64,000 nt of DNA from Kaustia mangrovi (GTDB taxonomy: Bacteria; Pseudomonadota; Alphaproteobacteria; Rhizobiales; Im1), in NCBI RefSeq assembly GCF_015482775.1, contig NZ_CP058214.1, forward strand, positions 1,940,272 through 2,004,271, in the 5' to 3' direction. Shown here piece after piece: positions 19,001 to 26,079 of this stretch. Both the position numbers and the translations under genes were made by a program. How positions within the stretch are numbered: the first letter of the stretch is position 1; each line of letters begins with the position of its first letter. The notes under the pieces are model-generated. The model worked only from the letters and a program-made list of their open reading frames with translations, was not told the origin of the DNA and made no database searches.

Positions 19001-21344
19001 TGTGCTGGCCACCGGCCAGTCCGCCGAGGTGACGCTGGAGACCGGCCGCCAGCCGGTCACGCTGGAGGTGACCGACGAGAATGGCGACGTCGCGACCGAC
19101 ACCGTGATCGTCGACGCCGTGTCGAAGGACAAGGTGCTCCTCTCCGACGATTTCGGTGCAGGCGACTGGCAGTCGCGCTGGACCATCGTGGACGAGGGCG
19201 AGTTCGGCGGCGTCGGCGAGAACGGCACGTCGTCGGACTGGGACCTTCAGGACGGCCGGCTCACCCAGCTCTCCGACCTGAAGAGCCGCCAGCTCGAATG
19301 GCAGGGCGCATCCGCCGGCGACAACTGGCAGAAGGGCTGGAGCCCGCTTGGCGACGGCGTGAACGTCCTGCGCAAGGGCACCTATGCGCTGTTCGACGAC
19401 GACGCGGCGATGGAGTGGAGCGACTACGCCGTCGACGCCAATATCGTCACGCCCGACAATGGCGCGCTCGGCCTGATGTTCTACTATCAGGACCCGGAGA
19501 ATTACTACAAGATCGAGCTCGATGCGAATGGCGACTATGACCGCAATCCGCGCAACGGGGCGGGCAGCCTGTTCCAGCTCATCGAGGTCAAGGACGGCGT
19601 CGAGCGCTATCTGAACCAGTTCCCGGCCAAATACACGCCGGGCGAAGAGTTCAATCTCCGCGTCGAGGTCGTCGACAACCAGATCCAGGCCTATGTGGAC
19701 GGCGACGCGCTGTTCGCCTATCCGATCGAGACCCACGCCCAGAGCAAGGGCACGGTCGGCCTGTTCTCCTGGGACAGCGCGGGCGTCGCCTTCGACGACG
19801 TGCAGGTCGTCTCCCTTGCCGCCGACACCGTCGATCCGGGCGATAACGAGGCCCCGGTCGCAGGCGACGACGAGGGCTTCGTGACCGGTGCGGGCGAGGC
19901 GCTCACCCTGGCGGCGGCGGTGCTGCTCGCCAATGACAGCGATGCCGACGGCGATACGCTCGAGATCGTGTCGGTCCAGGGCGCCGAGCACGGCACCGTC
20001 GCGCTCGACGACAACGGCAATGTCGTCTTCACGCCGGAGGACGGCTACACCGGAGAGGCCTCCTTCACCTACACCGTCTCCGACGGCGAGGGCGGCACGG
20101 ACACGGCGACGGTCGAGATCGAGATCGAGGCCGGCGAGAACACCGCACCGAAGGCGGGCAGCGACCGGCTCTATGCGCTCGAGGACAGCCCGGTGACCGT
20201 GTCCGCAGCGACGCTTCTGGCCAACGACACCGACGCGGACGGCGACACCCTGGAGATCCTGTCTGTGCAGGATGCCGAGAACGGCACGGTGGAGATCGTC
20301 GACGGGAAGGTGGTCTTCACGCCGGAGGACGGTTTCTCCGGAGACGCCTCCTTCACCTACACCGTCTCCGACGGTCGCGGCGGGGAGGCGACAGGCACCG
20401 TGCATGTCGCGGTGCGGGCCCAGCCGAACCGGGCTCCGTCGGCGGCGGCTGACAGCGTGTCCGTCGACGCCGGGCTTGCCGCGACCATCGCCGCGGCGAC
20501 GCTTCTGGCCAACGACACCGACGCCGATGCCGACACGCTCGACATCCTGTCGGTGCAGGACGCCGAGCACGGCACGGTCGCGCTCGACGACGACGGCAAT
20601 GTCGTCTTCACGCCGGAGGACGGCTACACGGGCGAGGCGTCCTTCACCTACACCGTCTCCGACGGGAGGGGCGGCACGGACACCGCAAGCGTCACCGTGA
20701 CCGTCGAGGAGGCCGACGCCCATGAGGACTGGACGGTCGGCACCCCCGGCAACGACACGCTCAAGGGCTCCTTCTTCGAGGAGAACCGGATCTTCGGCGA
20801 CGATGGCGACGACGACATCCGCGGCGGGCTTTTCGCCGACGAGCTCGAGGGTGGCGACGGCGACGATGACCTCGACGGCGGCTTCGGCGACGACCGTCTC
20901 GACGGCGGCGAGGGCGACGATATGCTGGCTGGCGGCTTCGGCAACGACTCGCTCGCCGGCGGCGAGGGCGACGATGCCCTCGATGGCGGCTTCGGCCGCG
21001 ACCTGCTGAAGGGTGGTGCCGGAAACGACCGGCTCGACGGCGGATGGTGCCGCGACACGCTCGACGGCGGCGAAGGCGACGACATGCTGACCGGCGGCCG
21101 CGGCGACGACACCTTCGTCTTCGCGGAGAACTCCGGTAACGACATCGTCACGGACTTCGAGGCCGGCAGCGACGTCATCGACCTGTCCGCACTCGACTTC
21201 GGCGATTTCGACGACGTCCTCGCGGCACTGGAGGAGATCGACGGCGGCACTGTCCTCGTCCTCGACGACAGCGGCAACAACGCCGTGCTGCTCGACGGGG
21301 TGGCGGCGTCCGACCTGTCCGCCGACGACTTCCGCTTCGCCTGA
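16029..21344 (+). CDS. Giant secreted RTX protein with calcineurin-like metallophosphoesterase domain
   Basis: Predicted 1771 residues, very acidic, without an N-terminal signal peptide. In order: an Ig/cadherin-like leader (residues 5-90); a metallophosphoesterase (about 93-420) with metal ligands D100, D137 (HVGDI), N170-H171-D172 (GNHD), H262 (VNHS) and H320 (SGHIF); PKD-like and laminin-G/concanavalin-like beta modules to about 1268; three cadherin-like repeats (1274-1563); RTX nonapeptides (1575-1695); and a C-terminus with DTFVFAENSGND, IVTDFEAGSDVIDLS and final aliphatic residues, typical of type I secretion signals. It is thus predicted to be exported in one step by an HlyBD-type system, none of which is encoded here. 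Substrate could be phosphodiesters, nucleotides or phospholipid head groups. Confidence 0.85.
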   Translation: MTTLTNPILDFMVKRGSENRVIDLNEIFSGENLTFTVESSDPSVAAVTLDGSMLTLDFLETLGHTDLKITATDGNGDSVTDSVRARVTGENAYTIAVLPDTQDYTNPGGVDIFKNMTQWLVDNKDSQNIEFVIHVGDITTNNNDTYHWPYAEEALRILDGEIPYSLAPGNHDQNTGNAANHSTDPLDTRFSPDKQAEVNDTFGGVYDQEPERSANNYHTFTSPDGTDWLVLSVEFGPRDDVLRWASEVIEDHLDHRVIVVNHSYMTWAGRHDATGAPLYDEGTGYDYGMGNSPEGANDGETIYRELVQKYSNVSFTFSGHIFGDGAETLVSYDQFGNPVHQMMVNYQNGVSSEITSDAGLGSGSNGGNGAIRLLTIDPENDSVYTSTYFTELDDYLDTPRGDGELDRDGLTGPYRGQQETITGVDLGTPELVAIAKAGDDQFVSAASGEAKANVTLKGDGTLNPADDGGLTYEWLNEDGEVVATGATPTLELGAGQHDFTLKVTDSQGRASIDEIKVVVANDDTLLVDNFNDGNADGWARPGPDVAVDFDTTDAFGIEALPGDENASVTFLPGLSSSQGLRVAPQQALPAGTTVNSYTLGFDVLIPEESASTYTSFFQTDLTNASDAEFFLHSTRGIGINQDYTGIGEFSFDEWHRIVFRVEQSGEDVTISKFIDGTKVGTQTMPADRYEVDLSEGVLLFTDENGETSNVYLSSVLFTDKVYTDQEIAALGGAKAGGIADEKPTDYSVQIDFSAQGMPDEFGNATAAPGSIGSGIGSFLVKGSAASRDTAEDGQAAPEGRVFEQSDSANNVLVWGAQEAKGWSDYVYEATLKTTDNDDIGVVFYYQDEDNHYRVVFNGETNTRSLVRVSGGEETVLAETHAGTPWSRDMAVKVAVEGDTVNVFLDGKSVFGPVVDEAPLQGGTVGFYSGNQRSSQFDTVSVNPVTLTAHAGENQRVIDTDGDGSVTVALDADASFGIEGEASFVWKDADSNVLATGQSAEVTLETGRQPVTLEVTDENGDVATDTVIVDAVSKDKVLLSDDFGAGDWQSRWTIVDEGEFGGVGENGTSSDWDLQDGRLTQLSDLKSRQLEWQGASAGDNWQKGWSPLGDGVNVLRKGTYALFDDDAAMEWSDYAVDANIVTPDNGALGLMFYYQDPENYYKIELDANGDYDRNPRNGAGSLFQLIEVKDGVERYLNQFPAKYTPGEEFNLRVEVVDNQIQAYVDGDALFAYPIETHAQSKGTVGLFSWDSAGVAFDDVQVVSLAADTVDPGDNEAPVAGDDEGFVTGAGEALTLAAAVLLANDSDADGDTLEIVSVQGAEHGTVALDDNGNVVFTPEDGYTGEASFTYTVSDGEGGTDTATVEIEIEAGENTAPKAGSDRLYALEDSPVTVSAATLLANDTDADGDTLEILSVQDAENGTVEIVDGKVVFTPEDGFSGDASFTYTVSDGRGGEATGTVHVAVRAQPNRAPSAAADSVSVDAGLAATIAAATLLANDTDADADTLDILSVQDAEHGTVALDDDGNVVFTPEDGYTGEASFTYTVSDGRGGTDTASVTVTVEEADAHEDWTVGTPGNDTLKGSFFEENRIFGDDGDDDIRGGLFADELEGGDGDDDLDGGFGDDRLDGGEGDDMLAGGFGNDSLAGGEGDDALDGGFGRDLLKGGAGNDRLDGGWCRDTLDGGEGDDMLTGGRGDDTFVFAENSGNDIVTDFEAGSDVIDLSALDFGDFDDVLAALEEIDGGTVLVLDDSGNNAVLLDGVAASDLSADDFRFA
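19848..20716 (+). repeat. Three tandem ~290-base repeats encoding cadherin-like domains
   Basis: Blocks ending in the same coding stretch (VVFTPEDG then SFTYTVSDG) recur at 20021, 20311 and 20600, a period of about 290 bases. The start of each unit (LANDxDADxDTLEI) also repeats, and units 1 and 3 are nearly identical at the DNA level. Such repeats extend adhesin-like RTX proteins and can change number by recombination. Confidence 0.75.
20738..21110 (+). repeat. RTX calcium-binding nonapeptide array
   Basis: About a dozen copies of the GGxGxDxLx type are visible, such as GGEGDDMLAGG, GGFGNDSLAGG and GGAGNDRLDGG. They bind calcium and fold into a beta-roll outside the cell. One repeat reads GGWCRDTLDGG, with a cysteine at residue 1674. 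Confidence 0.85.
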
Positions 21345-21372
21345 TCGCATCGCACCGCGGACAAGACATGTT

Positions 21373-21402
21373 GAAGGGGGCCCACCGGCCCCCTTCTCTT
21401 TT
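21373..21402 (+). terminator. Rho-independent terminator after the RTX gene
   Basis: A perfect 10-base stem (GAAGGGGGCC at 21373-21382 with GGCCCCCTTC at 21387-21396) and a 4-base loop are followed by TCTTTT. It lies 28 bases after the RTX stop codon. Confidence 0.85.
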
Positions 21403-21434
21403 CGGACAGGACGGACCGCCGCTTCCGAGACGCC

Positions 21435-22130
21435 TCAGCTCCGGAAGATCGTGCGCGGCATGTCCTCGACGATCTTGGCGGCACGGTCGAGATGGCGCCG
21501 CAGGGCCTTCTCGGAGGCGTCCGGATCGCCGTTCAGGATCGCCTGCGCGATCTCGCGGTGCTCGAGCACGGAATCGGCATACATGTCGCCCGTCATCACG
21601 CCGGAGAGCTGAAGCATGATCAGGGGAAGCTGCAACTGACGGGCCAGCTCGGTCAGCTGGATATTGCCGCAAATATCGAAGATCGCCTGGTGGAACAGCC
21701 GGTTCTCCTCGTGATAGGCCGCCCCCGACAGGCGCGGGGCCTCGTTCCAGATCGGCGCGATCGCGGCCTCGAAGCGGGCACGGTTGCCATCCTCGTCGAT
21801 GGCGAGCGCCGCCGACCGGACAGCCAGCGCCTCCAGCGCGGTGCGGATCTGGAACAGCTCCGTCATTTCCCGGAACGACAGCCGGCGCACGAACGCCCCG
21901 CGATTGGGCACGATCTCCAGAAGCCCCTCCGCGGCCAGCCGGCGGAAGGCCTCGCGCAGCGGGCCGCGGCTCACCCCCATCTCGCGGGTGAGATCGGCCT
22001 CGATGAGACGCTGGCCCGGCGCGTAGCGGCTGTTGATGATGCCGTCGCGCAAGTGCTCCACCAGACGATCCACCGTCCCGCCCCGGGCGGCGGACCCGTT
22101 CGCGACCATATCCTGATCGGCGGCTGACAT
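21435..22130 (-). CDS. GntR-family regulator, FCD subfamily
   Basis: Starting at MSAADQDMVANG (ATG at 22130, AAGGAG upstream) gives 231 residues. The winged helix contains TVDRLVEHLRDGIINSRYAPG and GVSRGPLREAFRRLAAEGLL. The C-terminal FCD helical domain has EENRLFHQAIFDICGN and LEHREIAQAILNGD, where conserved His and Asp residues bind a metal that coordinates carboxylate effectors. It is divergent from the citryl-CoA-lyase-like/TRAP operon, with a striking repeat array between them, and is the likely regulator of that operon. Confidence 0.9.
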   Translation of the reverse strand: MSAADQDMVANGSAARGGTVDRLVEHLRDGIINSRYAPGQRLIEADLTREMGVSRGPLREAFRRLAAEGLLEIVPNRGAFVRRLSFREMTELFQIRTALEALAVRSAALAIDEDGNRARFEAAIAPIWNEAPRLSGAAYHEENRLFHQAIFDICGNIQLTELARQLQLPLIMLQLSGVMTGDMYADSVLEHREIAQAILNGDPDASEKALRRHLDRAAKIVEDMPRTIFRS

Positions 22131-22201
22131 ATGGGCGCTGCTCCTTATCCCAAAACGTCTTTTTGGACCGTCCGTTCGCAATCTGCAAGCTTGACCTGGA
22201 C

Positions 22202-22237
22202 ATTATTGCCCTACAATATTGCCCATCAATAATGCCC
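22202..22237. promoter_or_regulatory. Repeat array in the gntR/lyase divergent promoter (candidate operator)
   Basis: Three copies of A(T/A)TGCCC start at 22205, 22218 and 22231, exactly 13 bases apart. They overlap a perfect palindrome CAATATTG (22214-22221) and an outer inverted repeat ATTATTG (22202) / CAATAAT (22227). The array lies between gntR (start 22130) and the lyase start at 22356, so it is the best candidate for GntR binding. Confidence 0.5.
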
Positions 22238-22355
22238 AAACGACGATCGCTCGTTGGGCCGGGACGGAAACGCAGGGCGAAACCGCAAGAGACCGGATAC
22301 ATCCGGTCTGCCATACGGCGGGCGCTCGCATCTGCGGCAACCAGGGAGACGGCAT

Positions 22356-23159
22356 GTGCTGATCGGCAAACCGGGAGCGGCCAGGTCCGCCATCTGTACG
22401 GCAAGCGCCGACCATGTGGAGATCCGCGGGCGCGACCTGTGCGCCGACCTCATGGGCCGGATGAGCTTCACGGACTATTTCTATTTCCTCGTGACGGGGC
22501 GGGACGCGACCCCCGATCAGAGGTTCTTCCTCGACCTGCTCCTCGTCGCCATAGCCGAGCACGGGCTGACGCCGACCGTGCAGGCCTCGCGCATGACCTA
22601 CGACGCCGACCCGCAATCGCTCCAGGCGGCGGTTGCCGCGGGCATACTCGGTTGCGGCACGGTGGTGCTCGGCACATCGGAACTGTGCGGCAAGGCTCTC
22701 AGCGAGGCGAAACAGCGGGTCGATGCCGGCGAAAGCCCTGACGACGCCGTCGCCGCCATCGCACAGGAGACGCACGGCGCGGGCGGGAAGATGCCGGGTT
22801 TCGGGCATCCGCTGCACAAACCGATCGATCCGAGGGCGGAACGCATTCTCTCGCTCGCCGACGAGCGCGGCATTGCCGGCGCCCATGTGGATCTCGCGCG
22901 CCGCTTCGCACCGGCCGTGGCGAAAGCCTGGGGCAAGCCGCTGCCAATGAACGTCTCCATGCCCATTGCGGCAATCCTGCTCGATCTCGACTTTCCCGCT
23001 GCCATGATCAAGGCGATCCCCATTCTCGCCCGAACGGCCGGCCTCCTCGCCCATATCGCGGAAGAGCAGGACAGGCCCATCGGCTTCCTCATGGCTTCCC
23101 GGGGCGAGGCCGCCATCGCCTATGACGGCGACAGCGAAGGGGAGCCCGGCGACCGATGA
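22356..23159 (+). CDS. Citryl-CoA lyase-like protein (citrate synthase superfamily)
   Basis: I choose the GTG at 22356, preceded by AGGGAG with good spacing, giving 267 residues. The size fits stand-alone citryl-CoA lyases, which are much shorter than citrate synthase (about 430). The hallmark GFGHPLHKPIDPRAERI holds the catalytic His, and a C-terminal SMPIAAILLDLDFP segment matches the lyase group. The reaction would be cleavage of a citryl-, citramalyl- or similar 3-hydroxyacyl-CoA to acetyl-CoA and a 2-oxo acid. Its stop overlaps the start of a CoA ligase by 4 bases, which would supply the CoA thioester. Exact substrate is unknown. Confidence 0.75.
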   Translation: MLIGKPGAARSAICTASADHVEIRGRDLCADLMGRMSFTDYFYFLVTGRDATPDQRFFLDLLLVAIAEHGLTPTVQASRMTYDADPQSLQAAVAAGILGCGTVVLGTSELCGKALSEAKQRVDAGESPDDAVAAIAQETHGAGGKMPGFGHPLHKPIDPRAERILSLADERGIAGAHVDLARRFAPAVAKAWGKPLPMNVSMPIAAILLDLDFPAAMIKAIPILARTAGLLAHIAEEQDRPIGFLMASRGEAAIAYDGDSEGEPGDR

Positions 23160-24484
23160 TGCACGAGCCTGAGATCGAAAGCGCGCCCTGGGCCGATCAG
23201 GCGGCCGGCGACGACCGTCTCTATCGCGAGCAGATCCGCTATCTGTTCGAACAGTCGCGCTTCTATCGGGACAAGCTCTCCGCCGCGGGCCTCTCCTCGG
23301 CGGACGATGCCGGCGGGCTCGACGCCATCGCGGCCCTTCCCTTCACGGAAAAGGACGAGCTGCGCGCAAGCCGCAGCGACGCTCACCCCATAGGCACCCA
23401 TCTCGCCGCGCCCATGGAGGACATCGTCCGCATCTATTCCACAAGCGGCACGACCGGCACGCCGAGCTACATTCCCCTCACCGCCTCCGACCTCCAGAAC
23501 TGGGTCCGGACATCGGCGCGCAGCTATGCCGCCTCCGGCGCTAAGGCCGGCGACCGGATCGTCTCGACCTACAATGCCGGCCCCTTCGTCGCCGGTGCGG
23601 CGCTCGACGCTTTCAATCGCCTCGGCCTGTGCCACATCCCCGTCGGCACCGGCAACACGGAGCGGCTGATGGCGGCCGTGCGCCTGCTCAAGCCCCACAT
23701 ACTGGCCTGCACGCCGTCCTATGCGCTCCATCTCGCCGAATGGGGGCGCGAGCGCGGCATGGACCTTCCCGCCAGCTCGGTGGAACGCATTCTCGTGGCC
23801 GGCGAGCCGGGCGGCGGCGAAGAGGCGATGCGTACCCAGCTCGAGGCGGCCTGGGGCGCGAAGGTGACCGAGGCCATGGGCATCGGCGATATCGGCGCCT
23901 CCATATGGGGCGAGTGCGAGGAGCAGGCGGGCATGCATTTCTGCGCACGCGGCTTCGTGCATTTCGAGCTCATCGATCCGGAGACCGGCAGTGCCGTCCC
24001 CACGGAGGACGGCGCACGCGGCGAGCTGGTCCTGACCCATCTGCGCCACCGCGCCGCCCCGCTCCTGAGATTCCGCACGCGCGATCATGTGGAGGTCTCG
24101 ACCGAACCCTGCCGCTGCGGGCGCACTTCGCCACGCGTGCGCTGCCTCGGGCGCACCGACGACATGCTGATCGTGCGCGGCGTCAACGTGTTCCCCTCGG
24201 CCCTGCGCGAGGTTGTGAACGAATTCGCGCCCTCCGTCAGCGGGGTCATCGCGGTCCGGCCCGGCCGTCACGGCGTCAAGCAGACGCCGCCGCTGAAGGT
24301 GCTCGTCGAGATTGCCGATGGCCTCGACGATCGCGACGCCCTTGTCGGCCGGATCAGGCAGCGCATCCGCGACAAGCTCGTCGTCACCACCGAGATCGTG
24401 CCCGTGCCGTGGGGCAGCCTGCCCCGCAGCGAGTACAAATCGAAGCTGATCGACTACAGCGAGGCCGCTCCGGCCGATGGCTGA
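23156..24484 (+). CDS. PaaK-like AMP-forming acyl-CoA ligase
   Basis: A 442-residue adenylate-forming enzyme of the phenylacetate-CoA ligase type. The ATP loop reads YSTSGTTGTPSYIPLT (near residue 94). The adenylate-binding region is ILVAGEPGGGEE and then EAMGIGDIGASIWGEC. The hinge is LGRTDDMLIVRGVNVFPSALRE, followed by the C-terminal swivelling domain. A CRCGRTSPR segment could bind metal, as in some PaaK relatives. The start overlaps the lyase stop (ATGA). It is predicted to activate the acid brought in by the TRAP transporter that follows; aromatic acid activation is less likely given the lyase partner. Confidence 0.82.
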   Translation: MMHEPEIESAPWADQAAGDDRLYREQIRYLFEQSRFYRDKLSAAGLSSADDAGGLDAIAALPFTEKDELRASRSDAHPIGTHLAAPMEDIVRIYSTSGTTGTPSYIPLTASDLQNWVRTSARSYAASGAKAGDRIVSTYNAGPFVAGAALDAFNRLGLCHIPVGTGNTERLMAAVRLLKPHILACTPSYALHLAEWGRERGMDLPASSVERILVAGEPGGGEEAMRTQLEAAWGAKVTEAMGIGDIGASIWGECEEQAGMHFCARGFVHFELIDPETGSAVPTEDGARGELVLTHLRHRAAPLLRFRTRDHVEVSTEPCRCGRTSPRVRCLGRTDDMLIVRGVNVFPSALREVVNEFAPSVSGVIAVRPGRHGVKQTPPLKVLVEIADGLDDRDALVGRIRQRIRDKLVVTTEIVPVPWGSLPRSEYKSKLIDYSEAAPADG

Positions 24485-24521
24485 GCGCGGACCGACAAGA
24501 GAAAAGCAAAGGGAGGAAACA

Positions 24522-25529
24522 ATGAAACGACTACTGGCTCTCATGGCGGTTGCCGCCGGACTCGGCCTGGCGCCACCGGCGCAGGCCGCCGATTACGAGC
24601 TCAAGATCTCCACCATGTTCCCCTCCACGCACTTCATCCAGAAGATCGCGCTGGAGCCCTGGGCGAAGGAGATCGAGGAGAAGACGGACGGCCGCGTCCA
24701 TTTCACCTTCTTTCCCGCCGGCTCCGCCTTCGGCGACGCCACGCGCCAGTTCGACCAGGTGCGCACGGGCGTCGTCGACGTGGCGGTCGGCATTCCCGCC
24801 ATTCCGCGCGGACGCCATCCGCGCACCGTGCTGATCGAGCTGCCGTTCACCGTGCCTGACGCGGAGGTCGGCACCTGCGCCCTCATGGCGGTAAAGGACG
24901 ACGTGAAGGCGGATTTCCCCGGCACGCATATCCTGTCGCTGACCGTCACCGAACCGAGCGCGGTGCACACCAAGACCAGGGTGGAGACGCTGGAGGACCT
25001 CAAGGGCATGCGCATCCGCACCCCGACGCCGGCGATCACCGCCATGCTGGAGTATATCGGCGCCACACCGGTCGGCATGCCGCCCACCGAGATCTATGAG
25101 AGCGTGGAACGCGGCGTGGTCGACGGCAATGTGATGCCGTGGGGCCCGGTCGGTGCCTTCAAGCTCTGGGAAGTGCTGAAATACCATCTGGATGCCGGCA
25201 TCAACCCGGTCAGCATGTACACGCTGATGAACCAGAACCGCTATGACAGCCTGCCAGAGGACATCCGCGAGATCATCGACGAGGTGAGCGCGGAACGGTT
25301 CGACAAGAACTGGGGCAAATGGTGGGCGGAAACCGACCAGGAGGCCATCGACGCGGCGAAGGAGAACGGCAACGAGATCACGCCCATGTCGGCCGAGACG
25401 CGCGACGAATGGCGCGAGAAGCTGAAAGGCGTGATCGATACCTATCTCGCGGAGAATTCGGGCCTCGACAAGGCGGAGGCCGAAGCGCTCTACGCCACGA
25501 TGCGCGAGGCGGTCGCCCAGTGCGAGTGA
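24522..25529 (+). CDS. dctP: TRAP transporter solute receptor (DctP family)
   Basis: The ATG at 24522 follows a strong ribosome site (GGGAGGAAACA) and begins a Sec signal peptide (MKRLLALMAVAAGLGLAPP, cleavage after AQA). The 335-residue protein has the DctP core: KISTMFPSTHFIQKIALEPW, MRIRTPTPAITAMLEYIGATP with the carboxylate-binding Arg, and TEIYESVERGVVDGNVMPW. It is the periplasmic receptor of a second TRAP importer, encoded directly after the lyase and ligase genes, so it probably binds the same organic acid. It ends in a Cys-Glu pair (QCE). Confidence 0.92.
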   Translation: MKRLLALMAVAAGLGLAPPAQAADYELKISTMFPSTHFIQKIALEPWAKEIEEKTDGRVHFTFFPAGSAFGDATRQFDQVRTGVVDVAVGIPAIPRGRHPRTVLIELPFTVPDAEVGTCALMAVKDDVKADFPGTHILSLTVTEPSAVHTKTRVETLEDLKGMRIRTPTPAITAMLEYIGATPVGMPPTEIYESVERGVVDGNVMPWGPVGAFKLWEVLKYHLDAGINPVSMYTLMNQNRYDSLPEDIREIIDEVSAERFDKNWGKWWAETDQEAIDAAKENGNEITPMSAETRDEWREKLKGVIDTYLAENSGLDKAEAEALYATMREAVAQCE

Positions 25530-25611
25530 CGTCTCCCTTGCACCCCGGGGCCACATGTGCCGGCCCCGGGGGTCGAGGGCCCGACCCCGCCAATGCCGTC
25601 ATGAGCCCATC

Positions 25612-26079
25612 ATGAAACAGTCGACCATCTATCTGGCCCTGGCGGGCACCGCAGCGCTCGTCGTCGCCGTGATGCTCACGGTTGCCGACATCGTGCTGCG
25701 CACAGCGACGACGCTCACGGTGGAGGGGCTGACCGACATCGTCACCCTGTGCACCATGATCGGGGCGATGCTCGCCATCCCCTACGGTTTCGCGACGGAC
25801 AGCCATGTCTCCATAGACGTGTTCACGAGCCGCATGCCGGAGCGTGCACAACGCTGGCTGAGGCTCCTTGCCGCCTGCCTCGGGGCCGCGTTCCTCGCCG
25901 GCGTCTTCTGGTTCTCCACCCGCCAGGCGTTGACCGAACTGAGCTATGGCGACCGTAGCCAGTCCATCGGCATCCCGATGATCTGGTACTGGCTTCCCCT
26001 CCTCGCCGGCGTCGCGATCGCGGCCGCCGTCAATCTCTGGCTTGTCGTCCGCATCCTGCGCGGCCGGGACCAACGGTGA
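25612..26079 (+). CDS. dctQ: TRAP transporter small permease (DctQ family)
   Basis: Starting at MKQSTIYLALAGTAALVV (ATG at 25612) gives 155 residues with four hydrophobic segments, the normal DctQ size. The central segment contains GFATDSHVSIDVFTSRMPERAQRW, resembling the conserved H-x-x-x-D region of DctQ proteins. It lies 82 bases after dctP and its stop overlaps the dctM GTG start. Confidence 0.88.
   Translation: MKQSTIYLALAGTAALVVAVMLTVADIVLRTATTLTVEGLTDIVTLCTMIGAMLAIPYGFATDSHVSIDVFTSRMPERAQRWLRLLAACLGAAFLAGVFWFSTRQALTELSYGDRSQSIGIPMIWYWLPLLAGVAIAAAVNLWLVVRILRGRDQR

Noticed and set aside
19848-21110. CRISPR-like or other non-coding repeat array
   Set aside because: The repeats are in frame, encode cadherin-like and RTX domains and have no short direct repeat-spacer pattern.
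18345-21350. A 1001-residue open frame on the minus strand opposite the RTX gene
   Set aside because: The plus strand has clear domains and strong repeat structure; the antisense frame is Val/Glu/Ala-rich with no recognisable domain, as expected from GC-rich codon bias.
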